NCBI GenBank assembly: GCA_934561175.1
Contig: CAKTFW010000028.1
Location: forward strand, 1-17,503
Direction of reading: 5' to 3'
DNA from: an uncultured Oscillospiraceae bacterium
Lineage (GTDB): Bacteria; Bacillota; Clostridia; Oscillospirales; Oscillospiraceae
DNA: 17,503 nt
Shown here: positions 1 through 6,851 of the stretch, one piece after another
How positions within the stretch are numbered: the first letter of the stretch is position 1
Layout: every line of letters begins with the position of its first letter
Notes under the pieces: model-generated
Databases searched by the model: none
Told to the model about the DNA's origin: nothing
What the model saw: the letters and a program-made list of their open reading frames with translations, nothing else
Made by a program: the position numbers and the translations under genes

Positions 1-1
1 G

Positions 2-97
2 CCGGACGCACTGGTTGGAACACAGTATTATCAGTATGGAGAAAATAAGGCTGAGCAGGCAGCGCGGCGCTACTGGGAAGAGATTAAAAAACGGTAA
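2..97 (+). CDS. C-terminal end of an unidentified protein, cut by the window edge
   Basis: An open frame enters from the left edge and runs for 31 codons to a TAA at 95-97. Its last residues are polar and helix-like, ending AARRYWEEIKKR. The composition (Tyr/Glu/Lys-rich, no rare-codon cluster) looks like a real C-terminus rather than a chance frame. It ends 14 bases inside the 3' end of the leftward S1-domain gene, so the two genes converge and overlap slightly. Too little is present to name a family. Confidence 0.5.
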   Translation, partial: PDALVGTQYYQYGENKAEQAARRYWEEIKKR

Positions 98-983
98 GCT
101 GCCGACTGTCTGGACGGCCATATTGCCAGCTGGACAGGTGCCCTTCCGTTTCAAAGTAAAAAATTGGCTGACGGGGCAGAAGCTGGCGCTCAAGTTTTTT
201 AACGACGGCCAATTTAATCTTCTGCTTTTCCGGCAGGATGGATTTAATGTACACAGAAACAGCATCTCCTGGATGCAGACCCTCTTTGGGTTCGGAGAGA
301 CCAGATAGATTGGGTGCTAATTCAATGAACAATCCGTAATCCATCTGGCTGCGGATCACACCAGTCACGGTTTGACCGGGACGGAAGCGTGCAGCGTTTT
401 GCAGCCAGGTTCCGAGCAACTCTTTGTGGGTCAATGTAATACGGCCAGTTTCTGGATCAATGGCGCGGATAGCGGCAAAAATCTGCTGTCCCTCTTCAAA
501 ACGGTCGCGGCTGTGTTGAATTCGGGAGACTGAGATATTTTCAATGCCGAGCAGGCCGATCAGACCGCAGCCAATATCGCAGAAGGCACCAAAGCGGGCG
601 GGATTGGTCACGACGGCAGGGAGAATATCTCCGGGCGTTAAATGCAGCAGATAGTCTGTGTATGCTTGCTGTTGCGCAGCACTGCGGGAGAGCAGTACGG
701 GTCGGGCAGCAGCATCCTGCACCAGAAAACAGACGGGCTGGCCGACGCGGGAGAGCAGTGCAATTTCGCGTACAGCACCGGATGCGATACCAAGCGCGGC
801 TTGATCGTGCGGAATGATTCCGGTGGTAAAGCCGAGATCAACAATGAGATTATGATGTTCATCGCACATGGTTACGATCGCTTCGCAGATGTGCCGTTCC
901 TGTGCGGCGCGTTCCAGAAATTCTGGTGTAAAGCGTTGAGTTCCAGTGCGTAGCAGCAATCCTTCCGGCAAATAGTGTGGCAT
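84..983 (-). CDS. S1-domain RNA-binding protein (ribosomal protein S1-like), 299 aa
   Basis: The protein carries S1/OB-fold RNA-binding repeats and probably binds RNA or the ribosome in the cytoplasm. A degenerate repeat lies near residues 30-100. A second runs about 117-187 (LTPGDILPAVV, RFGAFCDIGCG). The third and clearest is about 200-263 (RPGQTVTGVI, DYGLFIELAPNLSGL). A short tail ends in QLTVF. The frame extends upstream to 1052, but the ATG at 983 is preceded by AAGGAGG at ideal spacing, so this start is chosen. Short S1-like proteins of this plan are common in Clostridia and distinct from the longer E. coli S1. The upstream 104-residue gene lies 77 bases away on the same strand, suggesting an operon. 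Family assignment is strong; the exact role is unknown. Confidence 0.8.
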   Translation of the reverse strand: MPHYLPEGLLLRTGTQRFTPEFLERAAQERHICEAIVTMCDEHHNLIVDLGFTTGIIPHDQAALGIASGAVREIALLSRVGQPVCFLVQDAAARPVLLSRSAAQQQAYTDYLLHLTPGDILPAVVTNPARFGAFCDIGCGLIGLLGIENISVSRIQHSRDRFEEGQQIFAAIRAIDPETGRITLTHKELLGTWLQNAARFRPGQTVTGVIRSQMDYGLFIELAPNLSGLSEPKEGLHPGDAVSVYIKSILPEKQKIKLAVVKKLERQLLPRQPIFYFETEGHLSSWQYGRPDSRQLTVF

Positions 984-1060
984 ATGGCGGGCCTCCTTCA
1001 GGTCAATCATCATAACATAGTATATGCAGCGGATTGACCAGACGGCGCGCAAAATTGAAA

Positions 1061-1375
1061 TCAGGATAAAATCGTCCCGCCACAGCGAAAAATAATGGCG
1101 CGTGCCTGCGCCAACTGCGGTGGCTCAGCTGAGAGCGTGAGCAGAGTCCGCTTCGGCTCGGAAGGGGATGGCTGAAACAGCGAAAGGGCATGCTGTCCCG
1201 GCAAAACGGCCTCCGGCGTTCGTACGCCGTGAATGTCATAGGGATAGGGGGCAAAACGCGCGGATGCATCGGATGCAGTGGTGCGTCGGGCAGGAATGCC
1301 GTGCTGACGCAGGAGATTTACGGCTCGATCAGCCGCAAAACAGCTTTCAAAAGCAGCAGAAATTGTCAAAGACAT
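1061..1375 (-). CDS. Small hypothetical protein, 104 aa
   Basis: I do not recognise this protein. The N-terminus (MSLTISAAFESCFAADRAVNLL, then HGIPARR) and the C-terminus (TLLTLSAEPPQLAQARAIIF, then CGGTIL) look like a beta-alpha-beta plus beta-alpha-beta arrangement, as in small ferredoxin-like domains. A variable, Pro-rich middle separates the halves. An AGGAG lies about 8 bases before the ATG, which supports translation. It sits directly upstream of the S1-domain gene on the same strand and diverges from the DUF951 gene, with 65 bases between the two starts. No membrane segment or signal peptide is visible. A regulatory or stress-related role is possible but is only a guess. Confidence 0.6.
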   Translation of the reverse strand: MSLTISAAFESCFAADRAVNLLRQHGIPARRTTASDASARFAPYPYDIHGVRTPEAVLPGQHALSLFQPSPSEPKRTLLTLSAEPPQLAQARAIIFRCGGTILS

Positions 1376-1440
1376 TGAGAATCACTCCTGGGAATAGCGT
1401 TTCCGCAAGCTGGAGAGATTATTCAAATGAGGTGACGAAA

Positions 1441-1641
1441 ATGGATATCCGGCTGGGTGATATTCTGGTGATGAAAAAAGCGCATCCCTGTGGACAGCGG
1501 CAATGGAAGGTGCTGCGCACAGGCATGGATTTTCGCCTGAAATGCCTGGGGTGCGGACACGAAGTCCTACTACCGCGCGTTAAGGCGGAGAAAAATATTA
1601 AATCAGTTCTGCGGGAACCGGAGCAGGCTGAGAAGAACTAA
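1441..1641 (+). CDS. DUF951 domain-containing protein, 66 aa
   Basis: This is a small cytoplasmic protein of the DUF951 family, which is widespread in Firmicutes. The diagnostic pattern is present: GDILVMKKAHPCGQRQW near residues 6-22, then RTGMDFRLKCLGCGHEVLL near 26-44. The single Cys of HPCG and the C-L-G-C pair are the hallmark; a zinc-binding role is plausible but unproven. The frame is open far upstream (to 1168), but that extension overlaps the divergent gene and looks non-coding. GAGGTG just before the ATG at 1441 fits this start and the usual family length of about 65 residues. The radical SAM gene begins 23 bases downstream, so the two are likely co-transcribed. Confidence 0.85.
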   Translation: MDIRLGDILVMKKAHPCGQRQWKVLRTGMDFRLKCLGCGHEVLLPRVKAEKNIKSVLREPEQAEKN

Positions 1642-1664
1642 ATGATTCCATGGAGGGAAAATAA

Positions 1665-2534
1665 ATGCGCTATGAAGGCGATATTTACCGTCCGCCCGGC
1701 GAAGGACGCAGTTTCCTGCTGCAGGTGACGGTTGGATGCAGTCATAATACCTGTACTTTCTGTACGATGTATAAGCGAAAGCGGTTCCATATGCGAAAAG
1801 TGGAGGATATTCTGAAGGACATTGCAGAGATTTCTGCAATGTATAATCAGTTTGAGAAGATTTTCCTCTGCGATGGCGATGCACTGATTATGCCGACACA
1901 GCAGCTGCTGACGATCTTGGAGGCGCTCCGGGCAGCTTTCCCGGTGGCGCGGTTGATTTCCTGTTATGCCGGCCCGCAGAGTATTTTGTTAAAAACTCCG
2001 GAGGAGCTGAAGGTGCTGCGCGAGGCTGGACTTGCACGCTTTTATCTGGGCGTGGAATCCGGCTCTGACAGAGTTCTTGCACATGTGAAAAAAGGCGTCG
2101 ATGCAGACACCATGCTACGGGCCGGGTTGCGTGTCAAAGAAGCAGGAATTGATCTGTGGACGATGATTATTATCGGCTTGGGTGGCCGCGAAGGTTCGGA
2201 AGAGCATATTGCGAAAACCGTGGAGCTGATTAACAAAATGCAGCCCAATCATTTGTCGGCGCTGAATTTGATGACAGTTCCGGGAACAGAGCTATACAAT
2301 GAGGTTGTTCGCGGTGAGTTTCGGGAGATTTCCGCTGTACAGAGCCTGCAGGAGACAAGAGCTCTGGTCGCGGGAATCGAAGCGGAACATCTCCATTTTA
2401 CCTCAGATCACGCATCAAACTATTTGCCGCTTAAGGGAACGCTGAGCAAAGAGCGGGACAGAATGCTGAAGTTGCTTGATGGCGCTTTGGCAGGAACGGT
2501 GGATGTACGAAGTGAATATCAGCGGGGCCTGTAA
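1665..2534 (+). CDS. Radical SAM protein (COG1032/Elp3-like fold), 289 aa
   Basis: A radical SAM enzyme that would bind a [4Fe-4S] cluster and S-adenosylmethionine; its substrate is unknown. The cluster motif is C25-x4-C30-x2-C33, inside VGCSHNTCTFCTMYKRKRF. One residue is added relative to canonical CX3CX2C, which as I recall is normal for this subfamily (CxxxxCxxCxMY). Other barrel motifs are FLCDGDAL near 66-73, a glycine-bearing strand RFYLGVESGSDRVL, and MIIIGLGGREGSEEH. No B12-binding, TRAM or SPASM domain is visible, so this is a minimal-barrel member. GGAGGG lies before the ATG. It follows the DUF951 gene by 23 bases and is closed by the strong terminator at 2549-2586. Confidence 0.85.
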   Translation: MRYEGDIYRPPGEGRSFLLQVTVGCSHNTCTFCTMYKRKRFHMRKVEDILKDIAEISAMYNQFEKIFLCDGDALIMPTQQLLTILEALRAAFPVARLISCYAGPQSILLKTPEELKVLREAGLARFYLGVESGSDRVLAHVKKGVDADTMLRAGLRVKEAGIDLWTMIIIGLGGREGSEEHIAKTVELINKMQPNHLSALNLMTVPGTELYNEVVRGEFREISAVQSLQETRALVAGIEAEHLHFTSDHASNYLPLKGTLSKERDRMLKLLDGALAGTVDVRSEYQRGL

Positions 2535-2548
2535 AATCACCCCGATAA

Positions 2549-2586
2549 GAGGTCGCAATTCCAGCCGGAATTGCGACCTCATTTTT
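2549..2586 (+). terminator. Intrinsic terminator after the radical SAM gene
   Basis: A perfect 14-bp stem (arms 2549-2562 and 2567-2580) with the 4-base loop AGCC is followed directly by ATTTTT. It lies 15 bases after the radical SAM stop codon and separates that gene from the sporulation operon. Confidence 0.9.
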
Positions 2587-2630
2587 ATGCTGGATCGCCT
2601 ATACTTTGTCCAGAGAAAAGGAGGGACGGT

Positions 2631-3470
2631 ATGGTGGCAGAACAGATTTTTACGATGCAGCTTTTGACGAATCTTCTGATGCTGCGCGGCAGCGCACGGA
2701 TCAGCGGCGTACATGCCAGCTTCTGGCGTGCAGTGGGTGCAGCGGTGTTGGGCGCTGTTTATGCGGTGGCGCAGCCGCAATTATCGCTGCTGCGGCAACC
2801 GGGCGTGCTGGTTGTTATCCTGACCATGATGCTATGGCTGGCGTTTGGAAGCTGCAGAAGCGCATTACGACAGGTGCTGTGGTACTTTGTCATCAGTTTG
2901 GCGATTTGCGGTGCTGTCGTGGGGATTAGCAGGCTATTTGGACGGGAAACCGTGATTGCACGAGGGGTGTTTCTTTATCCGAAAAACTTCCGTGCCATGG
3001 TGTTAATGGCAGGACTCGCCTATCTGGTTTATTATCTGGCCGGAGGACGACCGCAGCGAATCATTTGCCCGGTGACTTTCCAATTGGGGGAGAGACGCGT
3101 TACACTACAGGCGCTGCAGGACAGTGGAAATCTGCTGCAGGACCCGATGACAGGACGACAGGTGATTGTAGCCGATTGGCGCATTGCACAGCGTATTTTG
3201 CCGGAGCGTGTACAGAGTTTACTGTCACAAGCGGCTTTTTCCACACCAGCGCAGCTACTGCAGGAGTTGCGGGAGCGGGTTCCAAAGCTGCCAGTGTTTT
3301 TGATTCCATATCACGCAGTTGGGGTGCAGAGCGGGATGCTACTGGCTGTGCGCTGTGATGCGGTAATCGTGGATGGATATCCACAGGGAGAACGACTGGT
3401 GGCTTTTTCACCGACCAGTTTAGATGAGAGCGGAGCATATTGTGCGTTAACGGGAGGAAATGTAACATGA
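2631..3470 (+). CDS. spoIIGA: SpoIIGA, pro-sigma-E processing aspartic peptidase, 279 aa
   Basis: SpoIIGA is the sporulation-septum membrane protease that cleaves pro-sigma-E in the mother cell. The N-terminal half (about residues 1-140) is a run of hydrophobic segments, including VVILTMMLWLAF, VLWYFVISLAI and MVLMAGLAYLVYYLAG. The cytoplasmic C-terminal half carries the retroviral-type aspartic protease motif LQDSGN, with the presumed catalytic Asp at 164. A later IPYHAVG and CDAVIVD fit the family. The size is slightly short of the roughly 309 residues of B. subtilis. The frame opens at 2571, but AAAGGAGG just before the ATG at 2631 sets the start, which also clears the upstream terminator. 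The gene overlaps sigE by 4 bases (ATGA), so the two are probably translationally coupled. Confidence 0.92.
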   Translation: MVAEQIFTMQLLTNLLMLRGSARISGVHASFWRAVGAAVLGAVYAVAQPQLSLLRQPGVLVVILTMMLWLAFGSCRSALRQVLWYFVISLAICGAVVGISRLFGRETVIARGVFLYPKNFRAMVLMAGLAYLVYYLAGGRPQRIICPVTFQLGERRVTLQALQDSGNLLQDPMTGRQVIVADWRIAQRILPERVQSLLSQAAFSTPAQLLQELRERVPKLPVFLIPYHAVGVQSGMLLAVRCDAVIVDGYPQGERLVAFSPTSLDESGAYCALTGGNVT

Positions 3471-4177
3471 TGGATGCCTTTTCCAACTTTTTGATTCGGC
3501 TTGGACTGACGGGGAATGGGAGAATTTTTTATATTGGTGGAAGCGATATGCTGCCGCCGCCACTGCAGCAAGTGGAGGAGCAGACGCTGCTGCAGCGGTT
3601 GGCGACTGGCGATGAACAGGCTAAACAGATGCTGATTGAACACAATCTCAGACTGGTGGTGTATATAGCGCGTCGGTTCGAAAATACCGGGATCAATCTG
3701 GAGGATCTTATTTCTATTGGCACAATTGGCCTGATTAAAGCGGTTGGCACTTTCAAGACGGATAAAAATATCAAGCTTGCAACCTATTCTTCCAGATGTA
3801 TTGAGAATGAGATTCTGATGTATATCCGAAAAATTTCCGGTCAGAAATCGGAGATCTCATTGGACGAACCGATCAACACAGACTGGGATGGAAATGAGCT
3901 GCGGCTGTCTGATGTGTTGGGGACGGATGGTGACACCGTGATGCGGCCAATGGAGGAAAGCGCGGAGCATGAGATGCTGCGTGCGGCGCTGGAAAAGCTT
4001 ACAGAGCGGGAGCGAAACATTGTGGTGCTGCGCTATGGCCTGCAAGGGAAAAAAGAGAAAACACAAAAAGAGGTGGCGGACATGATGGGAATCTCGCAAT
4101 CTTATATTTCCAGATTGGAAAAGCGGATTATGCTGCGGCTGCGGCGGGAGATTGCACGGCAAAGCGCGTGCCCGTAA
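3467..4177 (+). CDS. sigE: Pro-sigma-E, mother-cell sporulation sigma factor, 236 aa
   Basis: This is the early mother-cell sigma factor, made inactive with a pro-peptide. The conserved processing site IFYIG/GSDMLPPP is present. By analogy with B. subtilis, cleavage falls between Gly24 and Gly25, leaving a 24-residue pro-sequence. Sigma-70 region 2 is clear (LRLVVYIARRFENTGINLED near 61-80, then ISIGTIGLIKAV). SRCIENEILMYIR lies near 109-121. Region 4 (ERERNIVVLRYGL) ends in the helix-turn-helix TQKEVADMMGISQSYISRLE near 199-218. The frame could start at 3440, but GGGAGG before 3467 and the ATGA overlap with spoIIGA support 3467. The usual next gene, sigG, is not downstream; dgoD is. Confidence 0.95.
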   Translation: MMDAFSNFLIRLGLTGNGRIFYIGGSDMLPPPLQQVEEQTLLQRLATGDEQAKQMLIEHNLRLVVYIARRFENTGINLEDLISIGTIGLIKAVGTFKTDKNIKLATYSSRCIENEILMYIRKISGQKSEISLDEPINTDWDGNELRLSDVLGTDGDTVMRPMEESAEHEMLRAALEKLTERERNIVVLRYGLQGKKEKTQKEVADMMGISQSYISRLEKRIMLRLRREIARQSACP

Positions 4178-4223
4178 AATTGGAGATTATTCCAAAAGTT
4201 GCTGTGATTTTGCACAATGCGGC

Positions 4224-4252
4224 TTGAAAATCAGAAGGCAATATTGTATAAT
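4224..4252 (+). promoter_or_regulatory. Sigma-A-type promoter of dgoD
   Basis: TTGAAA at 4224-4229 and a perfect TATAAT at 4247-4252 are separated by 17 bases, upstream of an AGGAGG ribosome binding site and the dgoD ATG at 4293. The match to the vegetative consensus is near-perfect, implying a strong, probably repressed promoter. Confidence 0.8.
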
Positions 4253-4257
4253 ACAAT
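4243..4257. promoter_or_regulatory. Palindromic operator over the dgoD -10 box (GntR-type candidate)
   Basis: The 15-base sequence ATTGTATAATACAAT is a perfect palindrome centred on 4250 and completely contains the -10 hexamer. The GT...AC half-site arrangement fits the general site pattern of GntR-superfamily regulators, the class that controls galactonate and uronate genes in other bacteria. A bound protein would block RNA polymerase. No regulator gene lies in the window, so the binding partner is inferred. Confidence 0.5.
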
Positions 4258-4292
4258 TAACTATATAAGTAGTTGACCAAAGGAGGATACAA

Positions 4293-5441
4293 ATGAAAAT
4301 TACAGCCGTTAATACTTATTATGTTCGTCCGAGATGGGCGTTTGTTGAAATTGAAACAGACGAGGGCATTACCGGTTGGGGCGAACCGGTTCTGGAAGGT
4401 CATGTCGGTACAGTAATTGCCTGCGTAAAAGAGATGAGCGATTATCTGATCGGCAAGGATCCGCACAATATTGAGGATCTGTGGACAACGATGTACCGTT
4501 GCGGTTTTTACCGTGGCGGCGGCGTGCTGATGAGTGCGATTTCCGGCATCGACCAGGCCCTGTGGGATATTAAGGGTAAGGCACTGGGCGTCCCGGTGTA
4601 TCAATTGATGGGTGGAAAGTGCCGCGATAAGATGCGTGTTTACAGTTGGATCGGCGGCGACCGTCCGACCGATGTTGGCTCTGCTGCCCTGGAAAAGAAA
4701 AATGCGGGATTTACCGGCATCAAGATGAATGCCACGGAAGAATTGCAGATTGTTGACAGCTATGACAAGATTGATGCGGTCTGTGAGCGCGTTGCAGCAA
4801 TCCGTGAGAGCTGCGGTAAATACTTCCGTATTGCAGTCGATTTCCACGGTCGTGTGCATAAGCCGATGGCAAAGATTCTGGCGAAAGAGCTAGATCAGTT
4901 TGACCTGATGTTTATTGAGGAACCGGTCCTGTGTGAGCACATGGATGAATTTAAGGAGATTGCACGGCACTGCAATATTCCGATTGCGACCGGCGAGCGT
5001 CTGTTTACCCGTTATGATTTCAAGCGGCTGCTGCAGGCTGGCGGCGTGGATATTATTCAGCCGGATCTGTCTCATGCAGGCGGTATTACGGAAGTGAAGA
5101 AGATTGCCTCTATGGCAGAGGCGTATGATGTGGCACTGGCGCCGCATTGCCCGCTGGGACCGGTTGCGTTGGCTTCCTGCCTGCAGGTGGATGCAACTTG
5201 TTATAACGCGTTTATTCAGGAACAGAGCATTGGCATTCACTATAACAAAGATCGTTCGGTTCTGGATTATGTGGTTAACAAGGAAGACTTTGCATTTATC
5301 GACGGTTTTGTTAACTTGCCGAAGCTGCCTGGCCTTGGTGCTGTCGTGGATAAGAATATTATTGTGGAAGAGAACAAACATCCGCATAACTGGAAAAACC
5401 CTGTGTGGCATCATCCGGATGGCTCGGTTGCTGAGTGGTAA
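4293..5441 (+). CDS. dgoD: D-galactonate dehydratase, 382 aa
   Basis: An enolase-superfamily (mandelate racemase group) enzyme that dehydrates D-galactonate to 2-dehydro-3-deoxy-D-galactonate in the cytoplasm. Length and residue numbering coincide with E. coli DgoD as I remember it. Metal ligands are D183, E209 and E235; catalytic histidines are H185 (VDFHGRV) and H285 (APHCPLGP); E310 is also conserved. Family blocks include FYRGG, SAISGIDQALWDIKGK, QPDLSHAGGITE and QEQSIGIHYN, and it ends in SVAEW like the E. coli protein. The start follows AGGAGG at ideal spacing. It is a single-gene unit between sigE and a strong terminator, with no kinase, aldolase or transporter beside it. Codon use (many CGT and GGT) differs from its neighbours and suggests high expression. 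Confidence 0.92.
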   Translation: MKITAVNTYYVRPRWAFVEIETDEGITGWGEPVLEGHVGTVIACVKEMSDYLIGKDPHNIEDLWTTMYRCGFYRGGGVLMSAISGIDQALWDIKGKALGVPVYQLMGGKCRDKMRVYSWIGGDRPTDVGSAALEKKNAGFTGIKMNATEELQIVDSYDKIDAVCERVAAIRESCGKYFRIAVDFHGRVHKPMAKILAKELDQFDLMFIEEPVLCEHMDEFKEIARHCNIPIATGERLFTRYDFKRLLQAGGVDIIQPDLSHAGGITEVKKIASMAEAYDVALAPHCPLGPVALASCLQVDATCYNAFIQEQSIGIHYNKDRSVLDYVVNKEDFAFIDGFVNLPKLPGLGAVVDKNIIVEENKHPHNWKNPVWHHPDGSVAEW

Positions 5442-5484
5442 TAATCGTATTAAAAAACTCGTGGATATTCAATGAGTGTTTGTA

Positions 5485-5538
5485 AAAACATAAAAATCCT
5501 CCGTATGGTTTGACTCATACGGAGGATTTTTATGTTTT
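5485..5538. terminator. Strong intrinsic terminator after dgoD
   Basis: A perfect 23-bp stem (5485-5507 and 5516-5538) surrounds an 8-base loop. The core CCTCCGTATG/CATACGGAGG is flanked by A-rich and T-rich arms, so a U-run follows the GC core in either direction. It begins 43 bases after the dgoD stop. Confidence 0.9.
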
Positions 5539-5611
5539 ATTTTCATAGCGTTTCTTTATTGGACGGCGATGAATTCAGACGGATTCTGCAATTCGTCCGC
5601 ATGCTTTTTCG

Positions 5612-5640
5612 TTGCGATTTCAGTGGTGATGTGGTATCAT
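5612..5640 (+). promoter_or_regulatory. Candidate promoter of the DHHW-MBOAT operon
   Basis: TTGCGA (5612-5617) and TATCAT (5635-5640) are 17 bases apart. A TG one base before the -10 makes it an extended -10 promoter. It lies about 40 bases upstream of the operon's first ATG at 5680. Confidence 0.5.
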
Positions 5641-5679
5641 GTCACCGTATGTTCAAAATTGTCGCAGGGAGGGAGAAAC

Positions 5680-6849
5680 ATGCGGAAATGGCTTGATCGC
5701 TTGCTGCTGCTCGGCGTATTCTGTGTTCTGGCAGCAGGGCTGGTGCGGACGGTGTTTTTTCCAAAGCTGATGAATTACTATGAGAACCGCTATGCGAATC
5801 AGATTCCAAGTGTAACGACAGCGGGAGTTCTGGATGGTTCTTTTCAGTCTGGCGTTGAAGCTGCGCTGGCTGATCAGGTGCCGATGGCGCAGCGCATGAA
5901 AAAGCTCTATAACATGGCCAATACCAACCTGCTGAAAGCGGTGATGGATGGCGTGATGGAACGAAATCCGAACCGTTACTTTAGCTTTGAGGGAATGCAA
6001 ATTTTCGGGACGGATTACATTACTTATCCTACGCGGAGCCTGGCCGCGATGACGGACGCGCTGGATCGAAAGGCGGAGAACTTGAACCAGCAGTTTAAGG
6101 CGCATCCGGAGCTGGAATTCTATGTGTACTATATTGAAAAGGATACCGACATCAACTTTGAGACAGAGGAAAAAGTCGGTGCTGCGGAATATCTTTTCGA
6201 TCAATTAGTGCTGCCGCAGGAAAATATGGGTGTCTTTTCCATTAGTAACTTTACGGAATTTCAGAAGTACTTCTACAAAACAGATCACCACTGGAATTGG
6301 GATGGCTCCTATCTGGGCTATACGCAGATTCTGGCGTTATTGGGTGGCGATGAGCCGCTGAAACCGGCAGGGGCCGCGCAGTGTATCAGCCATAGTTTTT
6401 CTGGCGCAAAAGCGACGACCTCTGGCGCCGGAACTGCGTTCCAGGAAGATTTTTTTGCTTACCCATATGTTTTCCCACCGATGACCATCACAATTGACGG
6501 CGCGCCGGCAGAGAATTATGGACATCAATCGCAATTCCTGGCAGGGGAGCCTGGATATTTAACCTACGGTACCTTTTACGGAAGTGATGAGGCGGAGGTT
6601 GTGTTTGATACCGGGAAGACAGCGTGTGAGAATTTGCTTGTGATCGGTGATTCCTTTGATAACGCAATTCTAAAACTGCTGGCATCGTCTTTCCATCAGA
6701 CATATTCGGTGGACCTGCGTTATTATGCGACGAAGTTGGGCAAGCCATTTGAACTTGCGGAATATGCAGCTGCTCATCAGATTGACAAGGTGTTATTGGT
6801 CGGAAACATTGATTACTTTACGATGGATGAATTCCGACTGGAGGGCTGA
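5680..6849 (+). CDS. DHHW family protein (AlgJ/AlgX-like, polymer O-acetylation), 389 aa
   Basis: A membrane-anchored extracytoplasmic protein with a SGNH-like fold. It probably works with the downstream MBOAT enzyme to put acetyl groups on a cell-surface polymer. One hydrophobic segment near residues 5-26 (LLLLGVFCVLAAGLVRTVFF) is the anchor or signal. The family-naming motif is TDHHWNWDG, with D202 and H204 as the likely catalytic pair. The nucleophile motif VIGDSFDN gives S325. This D-x-H plus Ser arrangement matches AlgJ and AlgX. The frame is open to 5569, but AGGGAGG before the ATG at 5680 and the hydrophobic N-terminus fix the start. Only 2 bases separate it from the MBOAT gene. The polymer modified is unknown. 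Confidence 0.85.
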   Translation: MRKWLDRLLLLGVFCVLAAGLVRTVFFPKLMNYYENRYANQIPSVTTAGVLDGSFQSGVEAALADQVPMAQRMKKLYNMANTNLLKAVMDGVMERNPNRYFSFEGMQIFGTDYITYPTRSLAAMTDALDRKAENLNQQFKAHPELEFYVYYIEKDTDINFETEEKVGAAEYLFDQLVLPQENMGVFSISNFTEFQKYFYKTDHHWNWDGSYLGYTQILALLGGDEPLKPAGAAQCISHSFSGAKATTSGAGTAFQEDFFAYPYVFPPMTITIDGAPAENYGHQSQFLAGEPGYLTYGTFYGSDEAEVVFDTGKTACENLLVIGDSFDNAILKLLASSFHQTYSVDLRYYATKLGKPFELAEYAAAHQIDKVLLVGNIDYFTMDEFRLEG

Positions 6850-6851
6850 GC

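Noticed and set aside
15..308. Rightward 97-codon frame at the left edge
   Set aside because: It is mostly antisense to the S1-domain gene. The partial frame ending at 97 explains the left edge better.
1168..1440. Upstream extension of the DUF951 reading frame
   Set aside because: The extension overlaps the divergent 104-residue gene, has biased composition, and is made needless by the ribosome binding site before 1441.
4178..4200. Possible terminator after sigE (TTGGA...TCCAA)
   Set aside because: The stem is only about 5 bp with no U-tract, so I do not call it.
4259..4274. Second small inverted repeat AACTA...TAGTT downstream of the dgoD -10
   Set aside because: The arms are only 5 bases in AT-rich DNA, which is expected by chance; not strong enough to call an operator.
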